From NCBI GenBank assembly GCA_032115775.1, contig JAUMBL010000154.1, forward strand, positions 1-38,453: DNA of 38,453 bases. The letters run 5' to 3'. A program made the position numbers and the translations under genes. The notes under the pieces were generated by a model. It ran no database searches, was not told where the DNA came from, and saw only the letters and a list, made by a program, of their open reading frames with translations. The first letter of the stretch is position 1; the number at the start of each line of letters is the position of its first letter. Shown here in pieces: positions 7,181 through 15,640 of the stretch. Source of the stretch: M3007 sp032115775 (GTDB taxonomy: Bacteria; Bacteroidota; Bacteroidia; Chitinophagales; Saprospiraceae).

Positions 7181-7969
7181 ATGCAAATTCAGGACATCAC
7201 GCGCGTGCTGGAGGCGATTGCCCCGCCGGAACTCCAGGAAGCTTATGACAATGCCGGGCTGATTGTCGGTCGGCCGGATTCCGCCCTGACCGGCGTATTG
7301 TTTTGCCTGGACTCCACGGAGGCGGTGGTGGAAGAGGCCGTCCGTAAGGGCTGTAACCTCGTCGTGGCACACCATCCGATCGTTTTTCGCGGACTTAAGC
7401 GCCTCAACGGCGCCAATTATGTGGAGCGAACTGTTATCCGAGCGATCCGGGAGGACGTAGCCCTGTATGCCATCCACACGAATCTGGACAATGTGCGCCG
7501 ACGCGGCGTGAACGCCCGGATTGCAGCGCGCCTGGGGCTGCAGGATACCCAAATTCTAACGCCCCGGCCGGACAATCCGGATGTCGGCGCCGGGATGATC
7601 GGCATCCTGCCCGAAGCCCTGCCCGAAGCCGATTTCCTCCAGCTGGTGAAAAACAAACTGCAGGCCGGCTGCGTGCGATACACCCCGCTGCGCGGCCAAC
7701 CGGTGCAGAAAGTGGCCGTCTGCGGTGGCGCCGGCAGCTTTTTGCTGCCCGCCGCGCGCCGAGCCGGCGCCGATGCATTCGTGACGGCCGACTTCAAATA
7801 CCACGAGTTTTTCGACGCCGAAGGCGATCTGATTATCGCCGATGTCGGCCATTTTGAAAGCGAACAGTTTACAATTGAACTTTTATATGAAATAATTTGG
7901 GAAAAATTCCCTAATTTTGCGCTCCATTGCACGGAGGTAAACACCAACCCCGTAAATTATCTGTTATAA
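7181..7969 (+). CDS. Nif3-like dinuclear metal centre protein (short form)
   Basis: The 262-residue protein has the family's metal-ligand segments in order: VAHHPIVF, AIHTNLDN and, near the C-terminus, DVGHFESEQ. These histidines and acids bind two metal ions at the mouth of a toroidal hexamer in characterised members (YbgI, Nif3). The family has been proposed to be a GTP cyclohydrolase I type 2 or metal hydrolase, but its physiological role is unsettled. Many Bacteroidota homologs are around 365 residues with an inserted domain in the middle; this one lacks that insert and resembles the compact E. coli form. The start ATG is 51 bases upstream-paired with the zinc-ribbon gene: only 51 bases separate the two genes, which are probably cotranscribed. 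This NIF3-zinc ribbon pairing is common in Bacteroidota. Confidence 0.9.
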   Translation: MQIQDITRVLEAIAPPELQEAYDNAGLIVGRPDSALTGVLFCLDSTEAVVEEAVRKGCNLVVAHHPIVFRGLKRLNGANYVERTVIRAIREDVALYAIHTNLDNVRRRGVNARIAARLGLQDTQILTPRPDNPDVGAGMIGILPEALPEADFLQLVKNKLQAGCVRYTPLRGQPVQKVAVCGGAGSFLLPAARRAGADAFVTADFKYHEFFDAEGDLIIADVGHFESEQFTIELLYEIIWEKFPNFALHCTEVNTNPVNYLL

Positions 7970-8020
7970 GCGCTGAAAAGCGTTTGATTCCTCACCAACA
8001 TTAAAAGCATTTAATAAATC

Positions 8021-8779
8021 ATGGCCGTAGAAACGTCCGTAACCGAAAAATTGCAATTGCTTTGGCGCTTGCAACAAGTTGACTCCCAACTGGATGAAAT
8101 TCAAATTCTCAAAGGAGAACTTCCCATGGAAGTAGCCGACCTCGAAGACGAGGTGGCCGGCTTGGATACCCGATTGAAAAAAATCAAACAGACGATCAAG
8201 GAAGCCGACGGCGAAATCAGCGCCATGCAAGGCTCGTCCAAAGAAGCAGAAGCGAATATCAAAAGATACCACAAGCAACTGGACGAAGTGAAGAATAATC
8301 GCGAATACGAGGCGCTGCAAAAAGAAATTGAACTGGCAAACCTCGATATCAAACTCTACGAAAAGCGGATCAAAGAGGTCAAACTGAAGATCGAAGGGAT
8401 GAAAGGCTCCCTGGATATCGCGGAAGCAAAGATGGAAGCCAAAAAGAAAGACCTGGAAACGAAGAAGGTCGAACTTCAAGGCATTATCGAAAAAACGGAG
8501 AAGGAAGAAACCTCCCTGCGCGAAGAAAGCGCGCGCGCGCGCCGCGGTATCGAAGAACGCCTGCTGAAAGCGTATAGCAAAATTCGATCGACATACCGCA
8601 ACGGTCTCGCCGTCGCACCGGTCATGCGCAATTCCTGCGGCGGCTGCTTCAACTACGTGCCCCCGCAAGTGCAACTGGAAGTGGGCCTACATAAAAAAAT
8701 CATCGCCTGCGAACACTGCGGCCGAATTCTGGTAGATCATTCGATTTCGCATGTGGACGCCGGAACGGTGGAAGCTTAG
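8021..8779 (+). CDS. Coiled-coil protein with C-terminal C4 zinc ribbon
   Basis: Most of the 252 residues (about 10-180) form a highly charged, Lys/Glu-rich antiparallel coiled coil broken by a short turn near NNREYEALQKE. The C-terminal ~60 residues hold a zinc ribbon with two cysteine pairs, NSCGGC and ACEHCGR. This is the family annotated as C4-type zinc ribbon or zf-RING_7, related in outline to CT398/FlgZ-like proteins. It is cytoplasmic, and homologs have been tied to binding sigma-54 or export machinery, but no role can be assigned here. It follows the NIF3-like gene in an apparent operon that ends at a strong terminator. Confidence 0.88.
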   Translation: MAVETSVTEKLQLLWRLQQVDSQLDEIQILKGELPMEVADLEDEVAGLDTRLKKIKQTIKEADGEISAMQGSSKEAEANIKRYHKQLDEVKNNREYEALQKEIELANLDIKLYEKRIKEVKLKIEGMKGSLDIAEAKMEAKKKDLETKKVELQGIIEKTEKEETSLREESARARRGIEERLLKAYSKIRSTYRNGLAVAPVMRNSCGGCFNYVPPQVQLEVGLHKKIIACEHCGRILVDHSISHVDAGTVEA

Positions 8780-8804
8780 CCTGCCGGCTAACTCGGTATC
8801 ATGA

Positions 8805-8847
8805 TAAAAAAAGCCCTCCGCGCTTCGCCGCCGGAGGGCTTTTTTAT
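8805..8847 (+). terminator. Intrinsic terminator of the NIF3/zinc-ribbon operon
   Basis: AAGCCCTCCG (8811-8820) pairs with CGGAGGGCTT (8832-8841), followed by a T-run. A-runs before the stem pair with it, giving a classic rho-independent terminator 25-60 bases after the stop codon. Confidence 0.88.
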
Positions 8848-9223
8848 TCCGCCTTTCTACGCGTACATTTTCTTTCGTCTTATTTTATGTTAAAATTTTG
8901 ACATGAATCCAAGTTTTGCTGTTTCTTGCGTGGGATTTTGAATTCAAATATTGAATTAAAAATTGTTTTTTTAGAGTAAGGTGTTCACAATGTGAATATT
9001 AACTCTTTTTTAATCCAAATTTCGACCTAAATAAAGAAGCCCCTCGGAATCCGGGGCGAAAAATTGCAGGATTCCCGCAGACCGGAAAATAATACCGTCG
9101 CCTTTCTGCGTTTATAATCACCGAGTTCTTTTTAAGCATGGTTAGGATTTTCTGCCGAGGGTAACAAAATGCGCATGTTTGACCCGCGAAAAAATCTTGG
9201 ACATGCGCTTAATTCATCCTGCT
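8848..9223. other. Gene-free AT-rich stretch before the redoxin gene
   Basis: These 376 bases hold no credible coding region. Two structures are visible. GCCCC and GGGGC arms at 9040-9057 could form a weak hairpin. GCGCATGT (near 9172) is repeated inverted as ACATGCGC (near 9200), just upstream of the redoxin start, and resembles the arms of the dnaB terminator. No promoter match was convincing. Confidence 0.5.
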
Positions 9224-9838
9224 ATGAAAAAAACCGCCTTCTTCTTCATCTGCCTCGCAGCACTTACGCTGGTTGTCACGGCCTTCAAACCCGCTAAATA
9301 TGTAGTCGGCGATCAGGCGCTCAATTTTTCCCTCCCCAGCGTGGACGGCCGCATGATCTCCCTGTCCGATCTGGGCGACACGAAAGGGTATATCGTGGTG
9401 TTTACCAGCAACCACTGCCCCTACGCCCAACTCTACGAACAACGGATTATCAACCTGCACAAAAAATTTGCCGCTAAGGGATTCCCGGTCGTGGCCATTA
9501 ATCCGAACAGCCCGGAAATTGTGCCCGAAGACAGCTTCGAGGCCATGAAACAACGCGCTGCAGATAAACGCTATCCCTTTCAGTATCTATCTGATAGCAA
9601 CCAGACGGTCTGCCGGGAATTCGGCGCCACCCGCACGCCCCAGGTATTCGTACTGGACAGCGACCGCTACGTGCGCTACATCGGCGCAATCGACGACAAC
9701 CCGGAATCGCCCGCTAAAGCAAGCGCTAAATATGTGGAAAGCGCCGTCAATGCCCTCCTCCGCGGTCAAAAACCGGAGGTGGATTTTACCCGCGCCATCG
9801 GCTGCACCATCAATAGGGTTCCGCCTGCTACGAAGTAG
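9224..9838 (+). CDS. Exported thioredoxin-fold redoxin (AhpC/TlpA-like)
   Basis: The 204-residue protein starts with a short basic region and a hydrophobic helix (residues 4-20), so it is likely secreted or membrane-anchored in the periplasm. The thioredoxin-like domain follows: VGDQALNFSLPSVDG, then VVFTSNHCPYAQLYEQR with Cys65 as the probable peroxidatic or redox cysteine, and the cis-proline segment ATRTPQVFVLD. The HCPYA motif has one Cys instead of the CxxC of TlpA. The C-terminal AIGCTI cysteine is also typical of this subfamily and could be the resolving residue. The ATG at 9224 was chosen over upstream in-frame starts because it begins directly with the signal sequence. It stands alone and ends in a strong hairpin. 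Confidence 0.85.
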   Translation: MKKTAFFFICLAALTLVVTAFKPAKYVVGDQALNFSLPSVDGRMISLSDLGDTKGYIVVFTSNHCPYAQLYEQRIINLHKKFAAKGFPVVAINPNSPEIVPEDSFEAMKQRAADKRYPFQYLSDSNQTVCREFGATRTPQVFVLDSDRYVRYIGAIDDNPESPAKASAKYVESAVNALLRGQKPEVDFTRAIGCTINRVPPATK

Positions 9839-9852
9839 GGATTGAAGTAATG

Positions 9853-9898
9853 ATAAAGCGCCTGTTTTTCGATTTTTTTCGAAAAACAGGCGCTTTAT
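9853..9898 (+). terminator. Terminator hairpin after the redoxin gene
   Basis: The arms 9853-9871 and 9880-9898 are perfect 19-bp complements (core AAAGCGCCTGTTTTTCG) around an AT-only 8-nt loop, 14 bases after the stop codon. Confidence 0.8.
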
Positions 9899-9940
9899 TT
9901 AAAATATTTGGTATTGTCAAGATGTACCTGATGACAATCA

Positions 9941-10051
9941 CTAACCCGGCGATTTATCGCCGGGAACACGACGCGCTAAATTTTCCGGGGTTTCAACCCC
10001 TACGCTTTTTCGGACGGACGGCAGGGGTTAAAACTCTCCAAAGCGGTGTTG
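9941..10051. repeat. Palindromic dispersed repeat, truncated copy (family A)
   Basis: This copy starts with the hairpin CCCGGCGATTTATCGCCGGG (9945-9964), preceded by CTAA. It continues through a GGGGTTTCAACCCC hairpin and GCAGGGGTTAAAA to about GGTGTTG. It is a reverse-complement copy of the element at 16796-16934. The second terminal palindrome present there is missing here, so this copy is truncated at its right end. There is no coding potential beyond incidental frames. It lies between the redoxin terminator and the 3' end of the RND gene. Confidence 0.85.
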
Positions 10052-10141
10052 CCAATCAAAGAAGTTCATAGTCACCAAAATCAGACACTACCCCACAAAT
10101 CGAACCATTTTTGGCTCTGCTAGAAAATTCCATCCATGCGC

Positions 10142-12376
10142 TTACTTCATCAACGCCCGAATCAACACGGGCGCCAAGAACAGGTCGCAAAACAACGCAC
10201 CGGCAAGGGTCACGCTGACCAGCAAACCCACAATCACCGAAGGAGGGTGTATGGAAAACAGCATGACCAAAAAGCTGAAAAACAGGATGATGCTCCCCAA
10301 GGTCATGGCTTTTCCGGTTTCCAGCAGGGTTGTGCGCAGGGATTCCTCCACAGACATTTTGCGCTCCCGACACAACTTAAACGCACTCAAAAAGTGGATG
10401 GTATCATCGGTGGCAATACCAAATACAATGCTGAAAACGGTCGCAATGCCGGCCTCTAACGGAATGCCAAAGTATCCGATCATGGCGCCGGCCAGGAACA
10501 GGGGAAATACGTTGGGCACTATAAATACGAGCACGATCCGCCAATCTTTGAACAAAAAAGCCATCAGCAAGGCCACGATCAGCACGGAAGGTATAAGCCC
10601 CTGGAGCATGTTGTCGCGGATATAAGTGGAATTTTTGTCCAGAATAACGCCGGTGCCGGTAATCCGGAAGCCCGCGATCGCCGGGTCGGTATTGGCCTGC
10701 CACCACTTCTCAATCTGCTGCTGGATCATTTGCACGGTGTCGCGCCCAACGTCTTGCATGCGCGCCGCAATCCGGGCTTTGGATTTGTCTTTGTTGATGA
10801 GCACCGCTGTGGCTGCCGTCGGCGCCTTGTCGGCCAGCCGCCGGTATCGGTTGTATTCGGCCAGGCTGTCGGGCAAGCGATAGGCATCCGCCCGGTTGCC
10901 GTGGTGCATCGCATGCAAACTGCGATAGACGTCGGCGATGGATGCGGTGGTTTTGATCGGGGCATAACTGCGCAGATGCTGCTCAACTTTGTCTATTTGC
11001 TGCAATACCTCGAAATCATCGGCTTGCCGACCGCCTCGTGCAAAAACTGCAACTTCCACCGGCCGGAATCCGGAAAATTTCTCTTCAAAGTATAAAAAAT
11101 CCTCGGTGATCTTCTGCCCGCGGGGCAGGTTGTTCTTGATCCGATAATTCGTGTGGATCATCGAAATGCCGACCAGACAAAATGCCAACAGGCCCAGTGC
11201 CGCCCAAACAATCCGCCGCCCGCGCCGCAAGGTAAAATCATACGTCCAAGCCATAAGCCTGCCCCAAAATGCGTACTCCCGGGTGGGTAAAATAAGATCT
11301 TCCCGTCGAAAACGCGGGAGGATCGCCCAAAGCCAACCGTATATAGTGAAGAAAGCGACTACCACCCCGATCGCCGCATTGATCCCGAAACCCTGGATGG
11401 GCGCCGTCCGGTTGGTCAGTAAGGAGGCAAAACCAATCGCCGTGGTGACGCAGGTAATGAACGTGGCCAACCCGACCTCTCGGATGGTGATTCGGATGGC
11501 TTCGCCCGGCAGCTTGCCTTTCTCCAATTCGTCCAAATACTTGGTGGTGATGTGGATGGTATCCGCCACGCCCACAATGCACATCAGGATAGGGTACAGG
11601 GCAGAAAGCGCGTTCAGTTCTCGTCCCAGCGCGCTCAGCACGCCCATGAAAAAAAGTAGCGCCAGCCCAATCCCCCCGAGCGCGATGAATACCGTCGCCC
11701 AGCGCCGAAAAATGAAAAACAGCACCGCCATCGTCAGGAGCGCAGCAATCAGCGTGGACACCAGTACTTCGCGCTGCTGCATCCACACCAAATCGCGCTG
11801 AAACGCCGCCCGCCCCAGTATCCGATGCGATTCAAAATGGTAGTTTTCGAGCAAGGACTCGAGCGCCTGCATGAGCGCCCGGGCCTCCTCCAGGGTGCTT
11901 CGGTTCTTCGTTTTCAGGACAACCGTCAGCGCGGTGGCGTCTTCCGACAACAGATTGTGCACGATCCGCCGATCCTGCAAGGCCTTCTCGCGGTCGGTCG
12001 CGTAGTAACTGCTGTCTTCGATATGAATGGCCGGTACGGCCGTGATTCCAAAAGGTGTGCGGAGGGGATATTGCATTTGGGTGAGCGACGTGACGGAGGT
12101 CACGTGCGGCAGATCCGCGGCTTTCACCGTAAAATCCTCGACTTTCCTCAGGAAATCTTGTTCAAAAACGCCCGCTTCCCTGCTGAGCGCCACCAACAAA
12201 AAGTTGTCGTCGTTCTCAAATTCCTTGATATACTCCTTGAAAAATTGATACTCCGGATCGCCCTGCGGAAAAAACTGCTCAAATTCAAAAGAAAAGGTCA
12301 GCCGGGTCAGCAGGAAGGCGCTCAACAGGGTTAGCGCGGCGTACCCCCAAAGCAATCGATCGCGAAAGCGGTGCAT
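10142..12376 (-). CDS. RND superfamily (MMPL/Patched-like) exporter
   Basis: The 744-residue protein shows the duplicated RND plan: a first membrane helix (about residues 7-25), a large periplasmic domain, a block of five helices with PILMCIVGVADTIHITTKYLDE, a cytoplasmic stretch, a second single helix, a second periplasmic domain, and a second five-helix block with FSIVFGIATDDTIHFLSAFK. The paired (A/T)D(T/D)TIH sequences are the helix-4-like motifs that carry proton-coupling acidic residues. At 744 residues it fits the single-chain hydrophobe-exporter (COG1033-like) class rather than the ~1030-residue AcrB class. The substrate is unknown and may be a lipid. I start at the ATG 12376 (MHRFRDRLLW). 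The start codon lies inside a 12-bp inverted repeat. It is 84 bases downstream of htpG on the same strand. Confidence 0.88.
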   Translation of the reverse strand: MHRFRDRLLWGYAALTLLSAFLLTRLTFSFEFEQFFPQGDPEYQFFKEYIKEFENDDNFLLVALSREAGVFEQDFLRKVEDFTVKAADLPHVTSVTSLTQMQYPLRTPFGITAVPAIHIEDSSYYATDREKALQDRRIVHNLLSEDATALTVVLKTKNRSTLEEARALMQALESLLENYHFESHRILGRAAFQRDLVWMQQREVLVSTLIAALLTMAVLFFIFRRWATVFIALGGIGLALLFFMGVLSALGRELNALSALYPILMCIVGVADTIHITTKYLDELEKGKLPGEAIRITIREVGLATFITCVTTAIGFASLLTNRTAPIQGFGINAAIGVVVAFFTIYGWLWAILPRFRREDLILPTREYAFWGRLMAWTYDFTLRRGRRIVWAALGLLAFCLVGISMIHTNYRIKNNLPRGQKITEDFLYFEEKFSGFRPVEVAVFARGGRQADDFEVLQQIDKVEQHLRSYAPIKTTASIADVYRSLHAMHHGNRADAYRLPDSLAEYNRYRRLADKAPTAATAVLINKDKSKARIAARMQDVGRDTVQMIQQQIEKWWQANTDPAIAGFRITGTGVILDKNSTYIRDNMLQGLIPSVLIVALLMAFLFKDWRIVLVFIVPNVFPLFLAGAMIGYFGIPLEAGIATVFSIVFGIATDDTIHFLSAFKLCRERKMSVEESLRTTLLETGKAMTLGSIILFFSFLVMLFSIHPPSVIVGLLVSVTLAGALFCDLFLAPVLIRALMK

Positions 12377-12413
12377 GTGCAGATATTTTTTGCACCATGA
12401 ACACCGCTTTCGC
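12362..12413 (-). promoter_or_regulatory. Inverted repeat sequestering the RND gene start
   Basis: GCGAAAGCGGTG (12362-12373) and CACCGCTTTCGC (12402-12413) are perfect complements. One arm is codons 2-5 of the exporter and the other lies ~25-37 bases upstream in the mRNA, so a hairpin would place the start codon and leader in its stem-loop. No U-tract follows, so it does not look like a terminator. A translation-controlling structure is possible. Confidence 0.5.
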
Positions 12414-12460
12414 AAAAGCGTTGAGAAGGTTCTTATTTTGGAATCGCTCTAAATTAGCGC

Positions 12461-14326
12461 CTACAGTTTTTCCAGCGTGCGCTCCACGAAATCCGTCAGT
12501 GCCGCGCCGCGCAGCATGCCTTGGCGGAGCAGCGCAATTTCATAGAGGTAAGCGGCCATATCCTGTCGGGCGGTTTCATCTTCTAGTTTGAGCAATTTAC
12601 CTGCCATCGCCGGATGGTTGGTGTTTACCACCACGTTGTAGGTTTCAGGCAGGCCGTCCAGTCCCATGCCGTGCAGCGTTTGCATTTCCTGCATCCGGCG
12701 CATGAATTCCGGTTTGGTGATGTGCACCGGCCCTTCGTCGGGCGTGCCGGCGTGCAGTTCTACGCGCGCGCCCGGCGTTTCCGAGACGGTTTTTTCAAAC
12801 AGCCCTTTCAGCGTATCTTGTTCAGACTCCGTGAGTGCGGAGGGGCGCGCCTCGTCTTTTTGCACGAGTTTATCGAGCGCATCGGAATCGAGGCGCACGA
12901 AGAGCAGTTCCGTGCCGGCGCGGTACTCCAGGTGTTGCATCCAGTGGTTGTCGAGCACGCTGTTGAGCAGGAGCACATCGTAGCCGCGGTTGTTGGCGGA
13001 TTTGATCAGCGCGTTATGCAGCTCGGGGTCGTGCGTGTAGATGCAGACGTTTTTGCCGTGCTTGTCCTGCTGGTTCGGCTTAATTTTTTCCTTGTAGTCT
13101 TCGATCAGGTAAAATTCGCCGTTCGTGTTTTCGAGCAGGGCGAAATGCATCGCGCGCTTTTGAAAATCGTCGTCGGACACCATACCATATTTCACAAAAA
13201 CGCCGAGGTCGCGCCATTTTTGTTCAAAAGCCGGGCGATCCTGCTTGAAGAGTTCGTACAGTTTGTCGCCTATTTTTTTAGTGATATAGGTATTGATTTT
13301 TTTTACATTGGCGTCGCTCTGCAGGTACGAGCGCGAGACATTGAGCGGGATATCCGGCGAATCAATGACCCCGTGCAGCAGTTGGAGCCATTCCGGGACG
13401 ATATTGCGCACATCGTCGGTCACATACACCTGATTGCAGTAGAGGTGGATTTTGTTGCGGGTATTTTCCACGGCGTTGCCGAGTTTGGGGAAATACAGCA
13501 CGCCGGTCAGGTTGAACGGGTAGTCAATATTCAGGTGGATCCAGAACATGGGTTCCGGCGCCATAGGATACATTTGGCGATAGAACCGGAGGTAATCCTC
13601 CTCTTTCAGTTCCGTCGGCATTTTTTTCCACAGCGGGTGGGGGTCATTGATGATATTGGGGACTTCGCGTTTTTCCTCCTTGGCGTCGTCGCCTTCGCCA
13701 ACGGTTTCATATTCTGCGCGCGTGCCGAATTGAATGGGTACGGGGAGGAATTTGCAGTATTTATCCAGCAGGTTTTCGACGCGGAATTTTTCTAGAAACT
13801 CGGCATTCTCTTCGTTGATATGCAGGATAACGTCGGTGCCGCGCTCCGTTTTGTCTATGTTTTCCATCGAAAACTCCGGATTGCCGTCGCAAATCCAGCT
13901 GACGGCTTGGGCGCTCTCCTGCCACGAGCGCGTGCGCACCTCCACCTGATCCGCCACCATAAAAGCGGAATAGAAACCGAGGCCGAAATTGCCGATGATC
14001 GCGCTGTCTTTGTATTTATCCAAAAAATCGGCCGCGCTGCTGAAAGCGATTTGGTTGAGGTATTTCAGCACTTCTTCTTCCGTCATGCCCACGCCGCGGT
14101 CGCGGATCGTCAGCGTTTTTGCATCTGCATCGAGCAGTATTTCAATCGTCGTATCGCCGATTTCCCCTTTTACTTCTCCGCGCTGCGCCAGGATGTGTAG
14201 TTTGGTGGTGGCGTCCACGGCATTTGAAACCAATTCCCGGAGAAAAATTTCGTGGTCGGAATAAAGAAATTTTTTGATGATCGGAAAGATGTTTTCCGTC
14301 TGAACTGAAATAGTACCCTTGGCCAT
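12461..14326 (-). CDS. htpG: Molecular chaperone HtpG (Hsp90)
   Basis: The 621-residue protein is a full-length bacterial Hsp90. The N-terminal GHKL ATPase domain shows RELVSNAVDAT with Glu31 (general base) and Asn35 (Mg), DRGVGM at 76-81 and GNFGLGFYS at 112-120. The middle domain has the client and ATP-contact segment SRSYLQ (NVSRSYLQSD). The C-terminal dimerisation domain is present. HtpG is a cytoplasmic, ATP-driven dimeric chaperone induced by heat in most bacteria. Upstream lies a sigma-54-type promoter candidate with a direct repeat (14377-14411). Downstream, after 84 bases, comes the RND exporter gene, possibly on a read-through transcript. Confidence 0.97.
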   Translation of the reverse strand: MAKGTISVQTENIFPIIKKFLYSDHEIFLRELVSNAVDATTKLHILAQRGEVKGEIGDTTIEILLDADAKTLTIRDRGVGMTEEEVLKYLNQIAFSSAADFLDKYKDSAIIGNFGLGFYSAFMVADQVEVRTRSWQESAQAVSWICDGNPEFSMENIDKTERGTDVILHINEENAEFLEKFRVENLLDKYCKFLPVPIQFGTRAEYETVGEGDDAKEEKREVPNIINDPHPLWKKMPTELKEEDYLRFYRQMYPMAPEPMFWIHLNIDYPFNLTGVLYFPKLGNAVENTRNKIHLYCNQVYVTDDVRNIVPEWLQLLHGVIDSPDIPLNVSRSYLQSDANVKKINTYITKKIGDKLYELFKQDRPAFEQKWRDLGVFVKYGMVSDDDFQKRAMHFALLENTNGEFYLIEDYKEKIKPNQQDKHGKNVCIYTHDPELHNALIKSANNRGYDVLLLNSVLDNHWMQHLEYRAGTELLFVRLDSDALDKLVQKDEARPSALTESEQDTLKGLFEKTVSETPGARVELHAGTPDEGPVHITKPEFMRRMQEMQTLHGMGLDGLPETYNVVVNTNHPAMAGKLLKLEDETARQDMAAYLYEIALLRQGMLRGAALTDFVERTLEKL

Positions 14327-14376
14327 ATTGTGCTTTACAAATTGGTGAATGAATAGATATACGCTTTACCCGCTGC

Positions 14377-14411
14377 TTCAAAGCCTGTGCCATGACAATC
14401 TGATATGACAA
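14377..14411 (-). promoter_or_regulatory. Possible sigma-54-type htpG promoter with upstream direct repeats
   Basis: On the minus strand TGGCACAGGCTTTGAA (14392 down to 14377) matches the sigma-54 -24/-12 consensus TGGCACRNNNNTTGCW at all specified positions but one (A for C in the -12 block). Initiation about 12 bases further would leave a leader of ~40 bases before htpG. Two copies of ATGACAA (14392-14398 and 14405-14411, plus-strand sense, 13 bases apart) overlap or flank it, and may be an activator site. Confidence 0.4.
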
Positions 14412-14454
14412 ATTGTCGGAATCCCGGATAACCTGCTGCCGATGCGGCCGTTTC

Positions 14455-15543
14455 CTACTGCATGGGCGGCAGGCGGAGTGCGGCTTGCATTTTGCGGTAG
14501 ATATCTGTATTATCGTACACGCCGCTGAAATTTTCAGCGCCTGGGCCGAAAGCGAATACGGGCGCCAGGGTTGCGGTATGTTGCGTGGTGGTGAATTTGA
14601 CCTGCAGTTTTTGCGGATCATCGCCTTGCGCGAGGGCAAGGCCGCCCGTTTCATGGTCGGCGGTCACGATCACCAGGGTTTTTCCGTCTTTTTTGGCAAA
14701 ATCGAGGGCGGCGCCCACCGCCGCGTCGAAATCCAGCACTTCGCGGAGGACATCGTCGGCCTGGTTTTGGTGACCGGCCCAGTCAATTTGCGCGCCTTCG
14801 ATCATCAGGAAAAAGCCTTTTGCGCTTCGTGCGGCCAGAAATTCGGGCGACAGCGCGGCGGCCGGCTCTAGGTAGGCGCGGCCCAGGGAAGCAAACGGCG
14901 GTTCTTCCCAGGCCGAAAACCAGGCAAACGGCTGATCGGCGGGGATATCCGCCGGCAGCGCAGGCTGCTGTTGATAGTCCGACAGCCGCCAGCCCTGTGC
15001 GATTAAGTCTTGACATAGATTTTTTTTATCCTGTCTTTCAGTGAAATACTTTAATCCGCCGCCGATCATCAAATCCAGCGTCTGATGGGTAAAAAAGGCG
15101 GCGATGTCTTCATACGCGGCCCGGCGGGGTACATGCGCGACGAAGGCGGCCGGGGTGGCGTGTGTGATGCTGGAGGTAGTGACCAGTCCGGTGGCCAGTC
15201 CGGCTGATTTTGCCTGTTCGAGCAGGGTTTTGCAGGGTTTTTTGTGCGCGTCCACGCCGATCGCGCCGTTGTAGGTTTTGCAGCCGCAGGCCATCGCCGT
15301 CGCGGCGGCGGCGGAATCCGTCACGCGTTGTTTGGCGGAATGGGTTTTGGCAAGGCCGGTGACCGGGAATTCCTGTATGCGCAGCGGTTTTCCGCCTTCA
15401 TAAACGGCCAGCGACACCTGGCTCAGACCCATGCCGTCGCCGATCAGTAGGATCACATTTTGGGGAAACGCTGCGGCCGGGTGCGGCGCGGGGCGGTGCG
15501 CGCAGCAGAGCGCCAGTAAAAAAAGAATAAAAATTTGTTTCAT
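14455..15543 (-). CDS. Secreted alkaline phosphatase (PhoA superfamily)
   Basis: The 362-residue protein begins with a signal peptide (MKQIFILFLLALCC) and then the alkaline phosphatase fold: LLIGDGMG (metal Asp), TDSAAAATA with the nucleophilic Ser, GAQIDWAGHQNQ with the metal His, and TADHETGG near the end. It hydrolyses phosphate monoesters outside the inner membrane to release inorganic phosphate. Its length is on the short side of the family (E. coli PhoA is ~470 residues), which fits the compact bacterial forms. Cysteines at the end of the signal could make it a lipoprotein, but the lipobox (LALC) is poor. It sits between dprA and htpG on the same strand with gaps of 97 and 128 bases, so it may be transcribed alone. 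No pho box was recognised. Confidence 0.92.
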   Translation of the reverse strand: MKQIFILFLLALCCAHRPAPHPAAAFPQNVILLIGDGMGLSQVSLAVYEGGKPLRIQEFPVTGLAKTHSAKQRVTDSAAAATAMACGCKTYNGAIGVDAHKKPCKTLLEQAKSAGLATGLVTTSSITHATPAAFVAHVPRRAAYEDIAAFFTHQTLDLMIGGGLKYFTERQDKKNLCQDLIAQGWRLSDYQQQPALPADIPADQPFAWFSAWEEPPFASLGRAYLEPAAALSPEFLAARSAKGFFLMIEGAQIDWAGHQNQADDVLREVLDFDAAVGAALDFAKKDGKTLVIVTADHETGGLALAQGDDPQKLQVKFTTTQHTATLAPVFAFGPGAENFSGVYDNTDIYRKMQAALRLPPMQ

Positions 15544-15640
15544 ACACAGGAATGCAGCATCGTTTGACTATTTTTGATCGGATGTGCAAATTTTCACTTT
15601 TTTGGTGAATTCAAGGGGGATTTGTTTTGTACCCAGTCTG

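Noticed and set aside
9850..10071. 73-codon frame with NPAIYRREHD
   Set aside because: It lies in the terminator and the non-coding palindromic repeat; conservation is explained by the DNA element.
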